Part shown: positions 22,697 to 30,003 of the stretch, one piece after another
How the letters are laid out: each line of letters starts with the position of its first letter
Numbering within the stretch: position 1 is the stretch's first letter
Assembly: GCA_958427895.1 (NCBI GenBank)
Contig: CAUADW010000016.1
Coordinates: forward strand, 1 to 31,715
Source of the DNA: an uncultured Collinsella sp.
GTDB lineage: Bacteria > Actinomycetota > Coriobacteriia > Coriobacteriales > Coriobacteriaceae
Length of the DNA: 31,715 nucleotides
Reading direction: 5' to 3'
Notes under the pieces: generated by a model
What the model was told of the DNA's origin: nothing
What the model saw: only the letters and a program-made list of their open reading frames with translations
Databases searched by the model: none
Position numbers and translations under genes: made by a program

Positions 22697-23608
22697 ATGC
22701 CCGCATGCCCGCTGGTCGATTGCCACACCCACACCTCGTTTTCGGACGGACATGCCTCGTTTGAGGAAAACGTCCGCGCTGCCGCGGCCGCCGGCTGCCG
22801 CGTCATGGTCTCGACCGACCACCTCACCTTACCCGCCAGCATGGATGCCAACTGCGAGGTACAGGTTGTCGAGGGCGACCTGCCGGCACATCGTCTGGCT
22901 TTTGAGGATGCCCGCAAGCTTGCCGCGCAGATCGCGTCGGAGCTCGAGCTTATCTATGGCTTTGAATGCGATTGGTACGAGGGCTGCGAGCCTTTGGTTG
23001 AGCGCTGGTCCCAGGGCGCCGTCGTGCGCCTGGGCAGCGTGCATTGGATTGGCAACCCAGGCGATATCATGGCCGGCGCCGCCGGTACGGCGGGAACGGA
23101 AAACGTCGCTCGTCCCGATACACCCGATTCCCTTTGCGGTTGGATCGACGACGACACCAACCTGCACGTTTGGGAAAACCTGGGGGTACGCGGCGTGTGG
23201 GAGCGCTACGTCGACGACTGGTGCCGCGCCTGCGAGAGCCCGCTCAACTTTGATGTAATGGCTCACCCCGACCTGGTCATGCGCTTTTCGAAGGAAGGCT
23301 TTGCGCCCGACTTTGACCCAGCACCGTTTTGGCAGCAGATGGCCGAGTGCGCGCACGATACGGGCCGCCGCGTTGAGGTCTCGACGGCCGCACCGCGTAA
23401 GGGCTTGGACGACTACTACCCCGCAACCGGTCTTTTGCGCTGCTTTGCCCATGCCGAAGTGCCGATCACCTTTGGCTCGGACGCGCACCGCGCCTGCGAT
23501 ATCTGCTGGAGCATCCGCGAGGCCCAGGCCCAAGCCTACGACTGCGGTTATCGAACCTTCGACATCCCCCACCCCACCGGCGAATGGGAACCCACACCCC
23601 TCGACTAG
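22697..23608 (+). CDS. hisK: PHP-family histidinol-phosphatase
   Basis: 303 residues from ATG 22697 (AAAGGAG, five-base spacing). It removes phosphate from L-histidinol phosphate, the eighth step of histidine synthesis. PHP metal motifs: VDCHTHTSFSDGH (His10, His12), VSTDHLT, FECDWYEG, LGSVHWI (the HisJ/HisK GSVH form), VMAHPDLV and FGSDAHRA near the end. The function is inferred from this class plus context: it converges on an operon that has every other his enzyme but no HAD-type or inositol-phosphatase-type HisN. An earlier in-frame ATG at 22457 would run through the 22514-22574 palindrome and was rejected. The hisJ/hisK naming is interchangeable. Confidence 0.88.
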   Translation: MPACPLVDCHTHTSFSDGHASFEENVRAAAAAGCRVMVSTDHLTLPASMDANCEVQVVEGDLPAHRLAFEDARKLAAQIASELELIYGFECDWYEGCEPLVERWSQGAVVRLGSVHWIGNPGDIMAGAAGTAGTENVARPDTPDSLCGWIDDDTNLHVWENLGVRGVWERYVDDWCRACESPLNFDVMAHPDLVMRFSKEGFAPDFDPAPFWQQMAECAHDTGRRVEVSTAAPRKGLDDYYPATGLLRCFAHAEVPITFGSDAHRACDICWSIREAQAQAYDCGYRTFDIPHPTGEWEPTPLD

Positions 23609-23620
23609 CCATCCCTTCAT

Positions 23621-23689
23621 AAGTTGCGGTGGAATAGGGATTGTTTTGCCTGGTGAAGCGCTTAAACAGTCCCTATTTCACCGCAACTT
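23621..23689. repeat. Palindromic repeat, copy C
   Basis: The arms AAGTTGCGGTGGAATAGGGA and TCCCTATTTCACCGCAACTT are nearly complementary, with a smaller inner hairpin (GGTGAAGCGCTTAAACAG). It starts 12 bp after the PHP gene stop and is followed by a GGGACGTTCC-type repeat. Confidence 0.9.
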
Positions 23690-23711
23690 CCATGACCCCG
23701 TTACACCAACA

Positions 23712-23757
23712 AAGACTGTCCCAAACGACTAGTCGTTTAAGAACGTCCCCAATGACT
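23712..23757. repeat. Dispersed GGGACGTTC/GACTAGTCGTT repeat, inverted copy
   Basis: Its reverse complement matches 5745-5790 at 42 of 46 positions. It contains the palindrome AAACGACTAGTCGTTT. The hisE stop codon (23756-23758) is formed inside the outer ACTAGT of this repeat. Confidence 0.88.
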
Positions 23758-24073
23758 AGTGGCGGCGGGCGTTGAGTTCACCGGCGAGTTCGTCGAGGGT
23801 GATACCGTAGCGCTCAAGCGTTACGAGCAGGTGGTAGACCAGGTCGCCGGCCTCGTAGCGGATGTGATCGTGATCGTTATCCTTGCAGGCCATAATCACC
23901 TCGCTTGCCTCCTCGGCAAGCTTCTTGAGCAGCTCGTCCTCGACGTCGGTCAGCAGACGCGCGGTATAGCTCTCCTGCGGCGATGCATCACGACGACCGT
24001 GAATCACCTCGGCCAGGCCCGTCAGCGTCTCACCGATATTTCCATCCTGAACATTCGCGGTACGCACACCCAT
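23756..24073 (-). CDS. hisE: Phosphoribosyl-ATP pyrophosphatase
   Basis: 105 residues. It hydrolyses PR-ATP to PR-AMP in step two of histidine synthesis. It is an all-alpha MazG-like fold with the acidic metal site EDELLKKLAEEASEVIMACKD...YEAGDLVYHLLVTL (E-x2-E...E-x2-D). AAAGGATTG precedes ATG 24073. Last gene of the his operon, 45 bp after hisI. Its C-terminus (GELNARRH, stop) runs into a dispersed repeat. Confidence 0.95.
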   Translation of the reverse strand: MGVRTANVQDGNIGETLTGLAEVIHGRRDASPQESYTARLLTDVEDELLKKLAEEASEVIMACKDNDHDHIRYEAGDLVYHLLVTLERYGITLDELAGELNARRH

Positions 24074-24118
24074 GGTTCAATCCTTTCTGGTGGCCGAGCG
24101 TCTAATCGAGCGCCCGCC

Positions 24119-24448
24119 CTACGCGAGTTTCTTAAAGAAGCAGGTACGGTTGCCGGTGTGGCAGGCCGGACCCGGCGAGTCGACCTTGACCAACAGCGTA
24201 TCGCTATCGCAGTCGGCCCAGAGCTCCTTGACCTCCTGCATATTGCCGCTCGTCGCACCCTTGTTCCAAAGCTCCTGGCGACTGCGGCTCCAAAACCACG
24301 TGGTACCGGTCTTGAGCGTCAGCCCCACCGACTCCTCGTTCATCCAAGCAACCATAAGCACCTCGCCGGTGTCGTACTGCTGAACCACACAAGGAATCAG
24401 CCCCTTGGCGTCGTATTTGAGCTCGGACGCAGTTGTCACTTGCTCCAT
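24119..24448 (-). CDS. hisI: Phosphoribosyl-AMP cyclohydrolase
   Basis: 109 residues, the stand-alone form (not fused to HisE). It opens the purine ring of PR-AMP in step three. Motifs: VLMVAWMNEES, TTWFWSRSRQELWNKGATSG, the metal-binding ADCDSDTLLVKV, and the zinc cysteines of ACHTGNRTCF. Its ATG follows the hisF stop with no gap (TAA-ATG), so translation is coupled. Confidence 0.97.
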   Translation of the reverse strand: MEQVTTASELKYDAKGLIPCVVQQYDTGEVLMVAWMNEESVGLTLKTGTTWFWSRSRQELWNKGATSGNMQEVKELWADCDSDTLLVKVDSPGPACHTGNRTCFFKKLA

Positions 24449-25231
24449 TTAAAAATCCAATCTCACGGGGATGCCTTGACTGGCCATATACTCCTTCACC
24501 TGGCGAATGCTGAACGTCCCAAAGTGAAAGACGCTCGCCGCCAGCACGGCATCGGCCTCGCCCTCGATCACGCCCTCGGCAAAATGTTCGAGCGTGCCCA
24601 CGCCGCCGCTCGCAATCACCGGAATCGGCACCGCACGTGCCACGGCGCGGGTGAGCGCCAGGTCAAAGCCGGCCTTGGTGCCGTCGCGGTCCATGCTGGT
24701 CAACAAGATCTCGCCGGCGCCGCGACGAGCCGCCTCCTCGGCCCACGCCACCGCGTCGATACCCGTGGCGTTGCGGCCTCCTGCGGTAAAGACTTCCCAC
24801 CTGTCGGCACCGGATGCGCCGGGCAAACCGACGCGCTTGGCATCGATCGCCACGACCACGGCCTGGCTGCCAAACGCCGCGGCGGCCTGGCTGATCAACG
24901 ACGGATCGCGCACGGCGGCAGAGTTAAGCGACACCTTGTCGGCGCCGGCGGCAACCATGGTCCGCATGCCCGCCAAGTCGCGGAAACCGCCGCCCACGGT
25001 ATAGGGAATAGCGAGCTCCTCGGCTGCATGCGCCGCCATCTCGATAGTCGTCGCACGGTTGTCGCTCGTGGCGGTAATGTCCAGGAAGACAACCTCGTCC
25101 GCACCCTCGCGGTCGTAGGCGCGCGCCAGCTCCACCGGATCGCCCGCATCGCGCAAGCTCACAAAGTTGACGCCCTTGACCACACGGCCGTCCTTGACGT
25201 CCAGGCAGGGAATCACGCGTTTGGTAAGCAT
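24449..25231 (-). CDS. hisF: Imidazole glycerol phosphate synthase, cyclase subunit
   Basis: 260 residues, an eight-fold beta/alpha barrel. It uses ammonia from HisH to form IGP and AICAR. Catalytic Asp11 is in IPCLDVKDGRVVKG and the second aspartate in VVVAIDAKRV. Phosphate-binding loops are IPVIASGGVGT and ADAVLAASVFHFG. GGGGAGGAG lies inside the end of hisA, 3 bp upstream of which hisA stops. The AICAR it releases is the substrate of PurH, also in this window. Confidence 0.98.
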   Translation of the reverse strand: MLTKRVIPCLDVKDGRVVKGVNFVSLRDAGDPVELARAYDREGADEVVFLDITATSDNRATTIEMAAHAAEELAIPYTVGGGFRDLAGMRTMVAAGADKVSLNSAAVRDPSLISQAAAAFGSQAVVVAIDAKRVGLPGASGADRWEVFTAGGRNATGIDAVAWAEEAARRGAGEILLTSMDRDGTKAGFDLALTRAVARAVPIPVIASGGVGTLEHFAEGVIEGEADAVLAASVFHFGTFSIRQVKEYMASQGIPVRLDF

Positions 25232-25234
25232 GGG

Positions 25235-25978
25235 TTACTCCTCCCCTCGGGCGGCGGCCAGCGCCTGTGCCAGCGTAAAGTTGCCTTCGTAGAGCGCACG
25301 GCCGGTAATGGCGCCTTCAATCGCGACCTCGCCCACCGCGGCCAGTGCGCGGATGTCGTCGAGCGTCGAGATACCGCCCGAAGCCACGACGGGAAAGCCC
25401 GCGACCTCGGCCACATGGCGATACGCCGCCACATCGATGCCCGTCTGCATGCCATCGCGCGCGATGTCGGTATACACCAGATGCTTAAAGCCCAGCTCGG
25501 TAAGCTGCGCCACGGCATCGTCGAGCACCACGCCCGCGCCGTCGCGCCAGCCGTTCACCTTAACCTGGCCGTCGCGTGCGGCAACGTCGGCGACCAGCAG
25601 CTCGCCAAAGCCTTGGGCTGCCACCTCAGCAAAACCCGGCTCGGTCACGAGCACCGTGCCCAGCGCGATGCGGCGCGCACCGTAGCCGGCCAACTCGTCG
25701 ATGCGCGCGAGCGAGCGGACGCCGCCGCCCACGTCCACGGACAGACCGTCGACGCCGCAGATGGCCTTAATCGCCGCCGAGTTGGCAGCGCATGTGTCCT
25801 CGTCCTCGCCAAAGGCAGCGGACAGGTCGACGACGTGCACCCAGCTTGCGCCCTGCTCGGCAAACGAGCGAGCAACGGCCACGGGGCCGTCGGAATATAC
25901 CTTGCAGCGGCTGCGGTCGCCACGCTCCAGGCGCACGACTTTGCCGCCGATCAGATCGATTGCGGGAAACAGGATCAT
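25235..25978 (-). CDS. hisA: ProFAR isomerase
   Basis: 247 residues, a beta/alpha barrel paralogous to HisF. It isomerises ProFAR to PRFAR. Catalytic Asp8 is in FPAIDLIGGKVVRLERGD and the second acid in TDIARDGMQTG. Phosphate sites are VDVGGGVRS, VVASGGIST and AIEGAITGRALYEG. Its ATG overlaps the hisH stop by four bases (ATGA). Confidence 0.97.
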   Translation of the reverse strand: MILFPAIDLIGGKVVRLERGDRSRCKVYSDGPVAVARSFAEQGASWVHVVDLSAAFGEDEDTCAANSAAIKAICGVDGLSVDVGGGVRSLARIDELAGYGARRIALGTVLVTEPGFAEVAAQGFGELLVADVAARDGQVKVNGWRDGAGVVLDDAVAQLTELGFKHLVYTDIARDGMQTGIDVAAYRHVAEVAGFPVVASGGISTLDDIRALAAVGEVAIEGAITGRALYEGNFTLAQALAAARGEE

Positions 25979-26676
25979 CGGCCAGCCTCCTCGACGATGT
26001 TGACGAAGTTCTTAAGGATGCGCTGACCCAGCGCGGAGGATTTCTCGGGATGGAACTGGCAGCCCCACACGTTGCCATGGCGCACGATGCACGGGAAGCT
26101 CCGCGTATAGTGCGTGCGCGCCAGCACATCGGCGGCATCGGCGTCGTCGGCCACCGCATAACTGTGGGTGAAGTACATGTTGGCACCCTCGGCAAAACCA
26201 GTAAGCAGCGGATCGGCCGCACCGGCGGGCGTCATGTGCACCTGGTCCCAGCCCACGTGCGGCACCTTCAGGCGGCTCGACTCCAGGCGCGTGCACGAAC
26301 CGCGCATAATACCCAGGCCATCGACCCAGAGGGCACCGGCCCGCTCGGAGGCGTTGCCGTCGGCGACCGCGCTCTCGCTCGCAGGAACGCCCTCGTTGCC
26401 GCGCTCAAAAAACAACTGAAGGCCCAGGCAGATGCCGAGCAACGGAGTTCCGGCGGCAACGGCGTCGAGCACGGCCGCCGCCTCGCCGCTCTGGCGCATA
26501 AAGGCGATCGCGTCATAGAACGCGCCCACGCCCGGAATGACCAGGCCGTCGGCGCGGCGGATCTGCTCCGGATCGTCCGACGTGCAGGCGGCGGCACCGG
26601 CGCGTGCAAGCCCGCGCACGACGCTCGACAAGTTGCCCTTGTGGTAGTCGACCACCACGATCTTCGGTTCGCCCAC
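25975..26676 (-). CDS. hisH: Imidazole glycerol phosphate synthase, glutaminase subunit
   Basis: 233 residues from a GTG start at 26676, chosen because AGAGGAGGGG lies directly upstream and the protein then begins VGEPKIVVVDYHKGNLSS as in the family. An ATG at 26727 in the same frame would start inside the hairpin region. A class I glutamine amidotransferase: oxyanion GVGAFYDA, nucleophile Cys in GICLGLQLFF, and His/Glu in CQFHPEKSS. It supplies ammonia to HisF. It overlaps hisA by 4 bp, but a 80-bp structured gap separates it from hisB. Confidence 0.96.
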   Translation of the reverse strand: MGEPKIVVVDYHKGNLSSVVRGLARAGAAACTSDDPEQIRRADGLVIPGVGAFYDAIAFMRQSGEAAAVLDAVAAGTPLLGICLGLQLFFERGNEGVPASESAVADGNASERAGALWVDGLGIMRGSCTRLESSRLKVPHVGWDQVHMTPAGAADPLLTGFAEGANMYFTHSYAVADDADAADVLARTHYTRSFPCIVRHGNVWGCQFHPEKSSALGQRILKNFVNIVEEAGR

Positions 26677-26701
26677 GCGACCCCTCCTCTTCTCATCATC
26701 C

Positions 26702-26756
26702 AAAACCACCACAAAGGGGACAGGCACTTTCGTGGTGGTTTTTGCCTTTGTGGCGG
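26702..26756 (-). promoter_or_regulatory. Attenuator-like alternative hairpins between hisB and hisH
   Basis: On the transcript strand, segment 1 (26756-26745, CCGCCACAAAGG) and segment 2 (26742-26732, AAAACCACCAC) can each pair with segment 3 (26717-26702, CCTTTGTGGTGGTTTT). Pairing 2-3 gives an 11-bp stem ending in UUUU, terminator-like. Pairing 1-3 gives 12 bp with one G:U and frees segment 2. Segment 1 abuts the hisB stop codon. The loop holds GTGCCTGTCCCC, a word similar to the other dispersed repeats, so it could be an inserted repeat. Confidence 0.6.
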
Positions 26757-27344
26757 TTACAGTGAGCCCTTGGTACTGGGGATGCCCTGCACGCGGGGAT
26801 CGAGCTCACAGGCGCGGCGCATCGTGCGGCCCACGGCCTTAAAGGCGGCCTCGATAATGTGATGCGAGTTGCCGCCCACCAGCTCGCGCACGTGCAGCGT
26901 GAGCTTGGCATCGCGCGCAAAGGCATAGAAGAACTCGACGGCCAGCTCGGTATCGAAGCTGCCCACGCGCTCAGTCGGCACGGGCAGCTCGCAGTAGGCC
27001 TGCCCGCGGCCCGAAATATCAACAGCAGCCATCACAAGCGTCTCGTCCATGGCGATCGCCGCGTCGGCAAAGCGCGTAATGCCCGCCTTGTCGCCCAGCG
27101 CCTGGCAAAACGCCTCGCCCAGCACAATGCCCGTGTCCTCGACGGTATGATGCGCATCGACCTCGACGTCGCCCACCGCGTGCACCGTCAAATCGAACAG
27201 GCCATGGCGGCCAAAAGCGTTGAGCATGTGGTCGAAAAACGGTACGCCGGTCGAGATATCACACACGCCGCATCCGTCCAGGTCGAGCTTTACGACAATG
27301 TCGGTCTCCCCCGTCTTGCGGGTCACCTCGGCATAACGGTCCAT
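26757..27344 (-). CDS. hisB: Imidazoleglycerol-phosphate dehydratase
   Basis: 195 residues, the monofunctional type (no N-terminal HAD phosphatase, consistent with the separate PHP phosphatase). It dehydrates IGP to imidazole-acetol phosphate. The manganese-binding repeats are TGVPFFDHMLNAFGRHG, DAHHTVEDTGIVLG, and GGNSHHIIEAAFKAVGRTMR. The ATG directly follows the hisC stop (TAG-ATG), with AAGGAGGAG upstream. Confidence 0.98.
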   Translation of the reverse strand: MDRYAEVTRKTGETDIVVKLDLDGCGVCDISTGVPFFDHMLNAFGRHGLFDLTVHAVGDVEVDAHHTVEDTGIVLGEAFCQALGDKAGITRFADAAIAMDETLVMAAVDISGRGQAYCELPVPTERVGSFDTELAVEFFYAFARDAKLTLHVRELVGGNSHHIIEAAFKAVGRTMRRACELDPRVQGIPSTKGSL

Positions 27345-28460
27345 CTACATCTCCTCCTTCACCAGCGCGGCAAACGCGGTCAGCACCTCGTCGTTTTCCT
27401 GCGGGGTGCCTACGGTAATGCGCAGACAGTCCGCGAGCCCCGGCGCATAGCTAAAGTCGCGCACCAAAATCGAATACTCGTCGCGCAGGCGCTCGCGCAC
27501 GCGCGTGGCGTGCGGTGTGCGCACGAGCACAAAGTTCGCCGCGCTCGGCCACGCCTCCACGGGCAGACCCTCGACAGCCATTGCGTGCAGGGCACACAGT
27601 TCGCGCTCGCGCTCGGATGCAACCTGTGCCACCACGGGTGCGTACGCATCGCGGGCACGTACGCAGGCAAGCGCGGCGGCCTGGCTTAGCACGTTAACCG
27701 AATAGATCTGGCGAATCGCCGCAAACACATCGATGACCTCCGGCGCCGCGATCACATAGCCCAGACGCGTGCCGGCGGCGCCAAACGCCTTGGACAGCGT
27801 ATGCAGAATCACCAGGTTGGGATGCTCGGCGATAAGCCCCTGCGCCGTGGTAGCCGCGCCAAACGAATCGTCCGCAAACTCAACGTAGGCCTCGTCGACG
27901 ATGACCATGCCGGGGCACGCATCGCACAGAGCCGCGACAAAGTCGAGCGGCGCCACGTCACCCGTGGGATTGTTGGGCGAGGTCACGATCGCCAGATTGC
28001 ACTCGGGAGCCGCTGCAAGCACCGCCGCCTGGTCGAGCTCAAAGGTCGCCGGGTCGCGCCACACGTCGCGCACCTCGGCCTGGCACAGCGACGCAAAGAA
28101 CGCATACTCGCTAAAGCACGGCGGGCAGTTGAGCAGGGTCCGCCCCGCGCCGCCAAACGCCAACAGGTAGTTATAGAGTAGCTCGTCGCCGCCGTTGCCC
28201 ACGCAGATGTTCTCGCGCGTCACGCCATGCCAAGCGGCCAGTTCGTCGCGCAGGTCGTTAGACATGGGATCGGGATAGCGGTTGAGCGGCGTAGCAGCCA
28301 AGGCCGCATCAACCGCCTTGCGCACGCCAGCGGGCACGGGATAGGTGTTCTCGTTGGCCGAAAGATTGATGCGCGTGGGCGTAAAGTTGGGATCGTAGGG
28401 CTCAATACCGGCCAGGTAAGGCTGGACGAGCTCCTTCATGCGGGGCGTCAGCTCGGCCAT
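27345..28460 (-). CDS. hisC: Histidinol-phosphate aminotransferase
   Basis: 371 residues from ATG 28460 (GAGGAGG upstream, 1 bp after the hisD stop). Class I/II PLP aminotransferase that makes histidinol phosphate with glutamate. Sites: INLSANENTYPVP, GNGGDELLYNYLLAF, SPNNPTGD, VDEAYVEF, the PLP lysine in HTLSKAFGAAGTRLGY, and the C-terminal CLRITVGTPQEN. Earlier in-frame ATGs would overlap hisD by up to 84 bp and lack family similarity. Confidence 0.97.
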   Translation of the reverse strand: MAELTPRMKELVQPYLAGIEPYDPNFTPTRINLSANENTYPVPAGVRKAVDAALAATPLNRYPDPMSNDLRDELAAWHGVTRENICVGNGGDELLYNYLLAFGGAGRTLLNCPPCFSEYAFFASLCQAEVRDVWRDPATFELDQAAVLAAAPECNLAIVTSPNNPTGDVAPLDFVAALCDACPGMVIVDEAYVEFADDSFGAATTAQGLIAEHPNLVILHTLSKAFGAAGTRLGYVIAAPEVIDVFAAIRQIYSVNVLSQAAALACVRARDAYAPVVAQVASERERELCALHAMAVEGLPVEAWPSAANFVLVRTPHATRVRERLRDEYSILVRDFSYAPGLADCLRITVGTPQENDEVLTAFAALVKEEM

Positions 28461-28461
28461 A

Positions 28462-29898
28462 TTAGGCCTCCTCGCCGGTCGCGCCAGCGCCATCCGCGCC
28501 CGCAGCCGCCAGGTCCACACCCTCGGCGACCGTCGCGGTCGCATCGCCCGGCCAGGCGACCTTGGTCAGGTCGGCCGCGGCCAGAGACTCGACGCTCACG
28601 GCATCCTCGCCCTGCTCCAGCACACGGCGACGCAGGGCGGCGGATAGCGCATGCGCCCACAGGCCCTCGGCCTCGGCCAGACGCTGTGTGGCAGGAGCGT
28701 CGGAGAGCAGGCCCTCGGGCGTATAGCAAATGACGCTCGAGCACTTAACGAACTCTTCGACCGAAAGCGGGTTGGAGAACATGGCCGTGCCGCCGGTCGG
28801 AAGCGTGTGGTTGGGGCCGGCGACGTAATCGCCGAGCGGCTCGGAGCTCCAGGCGCCCACAAAGATGGCGCCGGCGTTGCGAATGCCGCCGAGCAGGCCC
28901 ATCGCGTCCTTGCAGTGCAGCTCAAGGTGCTCGGGCGCCACGGTGTTCACGGCCTCGACGGCGGCAGCCATATCGGCAGCCACCACGATGGTGCCCTCGT
29001 TATCGAGCGAGGCGCGCGTGATCTCGGCACGCGGCGACTGCGCGACCAAGATATCGATGCCCGCCTCGACCTCGCGCGCAAACTGCTCGTCGCAGGTCAC
29101 CAGATAGCAGGCAGCGAGCGGATCGTGCTCGGCTTGGGCCATCAGGTCGGCCGCAACCACCATGGGCTTGGCCGTGGCATCGGCCAGCACGCAGACCTCG
29201 GAGGGGCCAGCGACCATGTCGATTCCCACGTCGCCCGAGACAATCTGCTTGGCCGCGGCGACAAAGGCGTTGCCCGGGCCGGTGATCTTGTCGACGCGCG
29301 GAATGGTCTCGGTGCCGTACGCCAGCGCGGCTACAGCTTGAGCGCCGCCCACCATATAGATTTCGTCCACGCCGCCGAGCTTTGCCGCGGCAAGCGTGTA
29401 AGGGCTGATCAGGCCGTCTTTTTGCGGCGGCGTCACCATAACCACGCGCTTGACGCCGGCAACCTTGGCGGGAATGGCATTCATGAGCACCGTGGAGGGA
29501 TACTGCGCGCGACCGCCTGGCACGTAGATGCCGGCCGCCGCGAGCGGGGTCACCTTAACGCCGAGCATCGTGCCGTCCGGGCGCGTGGTAAACCAGCTCT
29601 GCTCGACCTCGCGCTGGTGGAATTCGCGAATCTGACGCGCGGCCTTCTCGAGCGCAGCGACAAAGGCAGGGTCGAGACCTTCGAGCGCGGCATCGATCTG
29701 CTCCTGCGGCAAGCGGAAGCTCTGCAGCTCAACACCGTCAAAACGCTGGCAGTAATCGCGCACCGCGGCATCGCCGTTGGCACGCACGTTGGCCACGATA
29801 TCGCGGGCGGCGTCGACGATGTTTTGCGGCAGCACGCCCTTGCGGTTGAGCTGGTTGGTAACGAGGCGCTCGCCGGGAGCGAGTTTGATGGTCTTCAT
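28462..29898 (-). CDS. hisD: Histidinol dehydrogenase
   Basis: 478 residues. It oxidises histidinol twice to histidine using NAD. Sites: GGRAQYPSTVLMNAIPAKVAGV, KITGPGNAFVAAAK, MVAGPSEVCVLAD, AEHDPLAACYLVT (zinc ligand His), VNTVAPEHLELHC (catalytic Glu-His) and GPNHTLPTGGTA. The last 40 or so residues, after ESLAAADLTKVAWP, form an Ala/Gly/Asp-rich tail (VDLAAAGADGAGATGEEA) that exceeds the usual length of about 430. GGGGAT precedes ATG 29898. A 105-bp gap separates it from hisZG. Confidence 0.97.
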   Translation of the reverse strand: MKTIKLAPGERLVTNQLNRKGVLPQNIVDAARDIVANVRANGDAAVRDYCQRFDGVELQSFRLPQEQIDAALEGLDPAFVAALEKAARQIREFHQREVEQSWFTTRPDGTMLGVKVTPLAAAGIYVPGGRAQYPSTVLMNAIPAKVAGVKRVVMVTPPQKDGLISPYTLAAAKLGGVDEIYMVGGAQAVAALAYGTETIPRVDKITGPGNAFVAAAKQIVSGDVGIDMVAGPSEVCVLADATAKPMVVAADLMAQAEHDPLAACYLVTCDEQFAREVEAGIDILVAQSPRAEITRASLDNEGTIVVAADMAAAVEAVNTVAPEHLELHCKDAMGLLGGIRNAGAIFVGAWSSEPLGDYVAGPNHTLPTGGTAMFSNPLSVEEFVKCSSVICYTPEGLLSDAPATQRLAEAEGLWAHALSAALRRRVLEQGEDAVSVESLAAADLTKVAWPGDATATVAEGVDLAAAGADGAGATGEEA

Positions 29899-30003
29899 AT
29901 CGGTATCCCCTATCGGTTGAGGTTGCGTTTGAAAAACGAGATGCCGGGCAGCGGCACCAATCGGTCCGCAGCCCGGATATGGGGGCGCCCGTGCACGCTC
30001 GCG

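Noticed and set aside
23759..26026. Plus-strand open frame of about 755 codons opposite hisE-hisI-hisF-hisA
   Set aside because: A shadow of four well-identified his genes; no ribosome-binding site and no recognisable domain.
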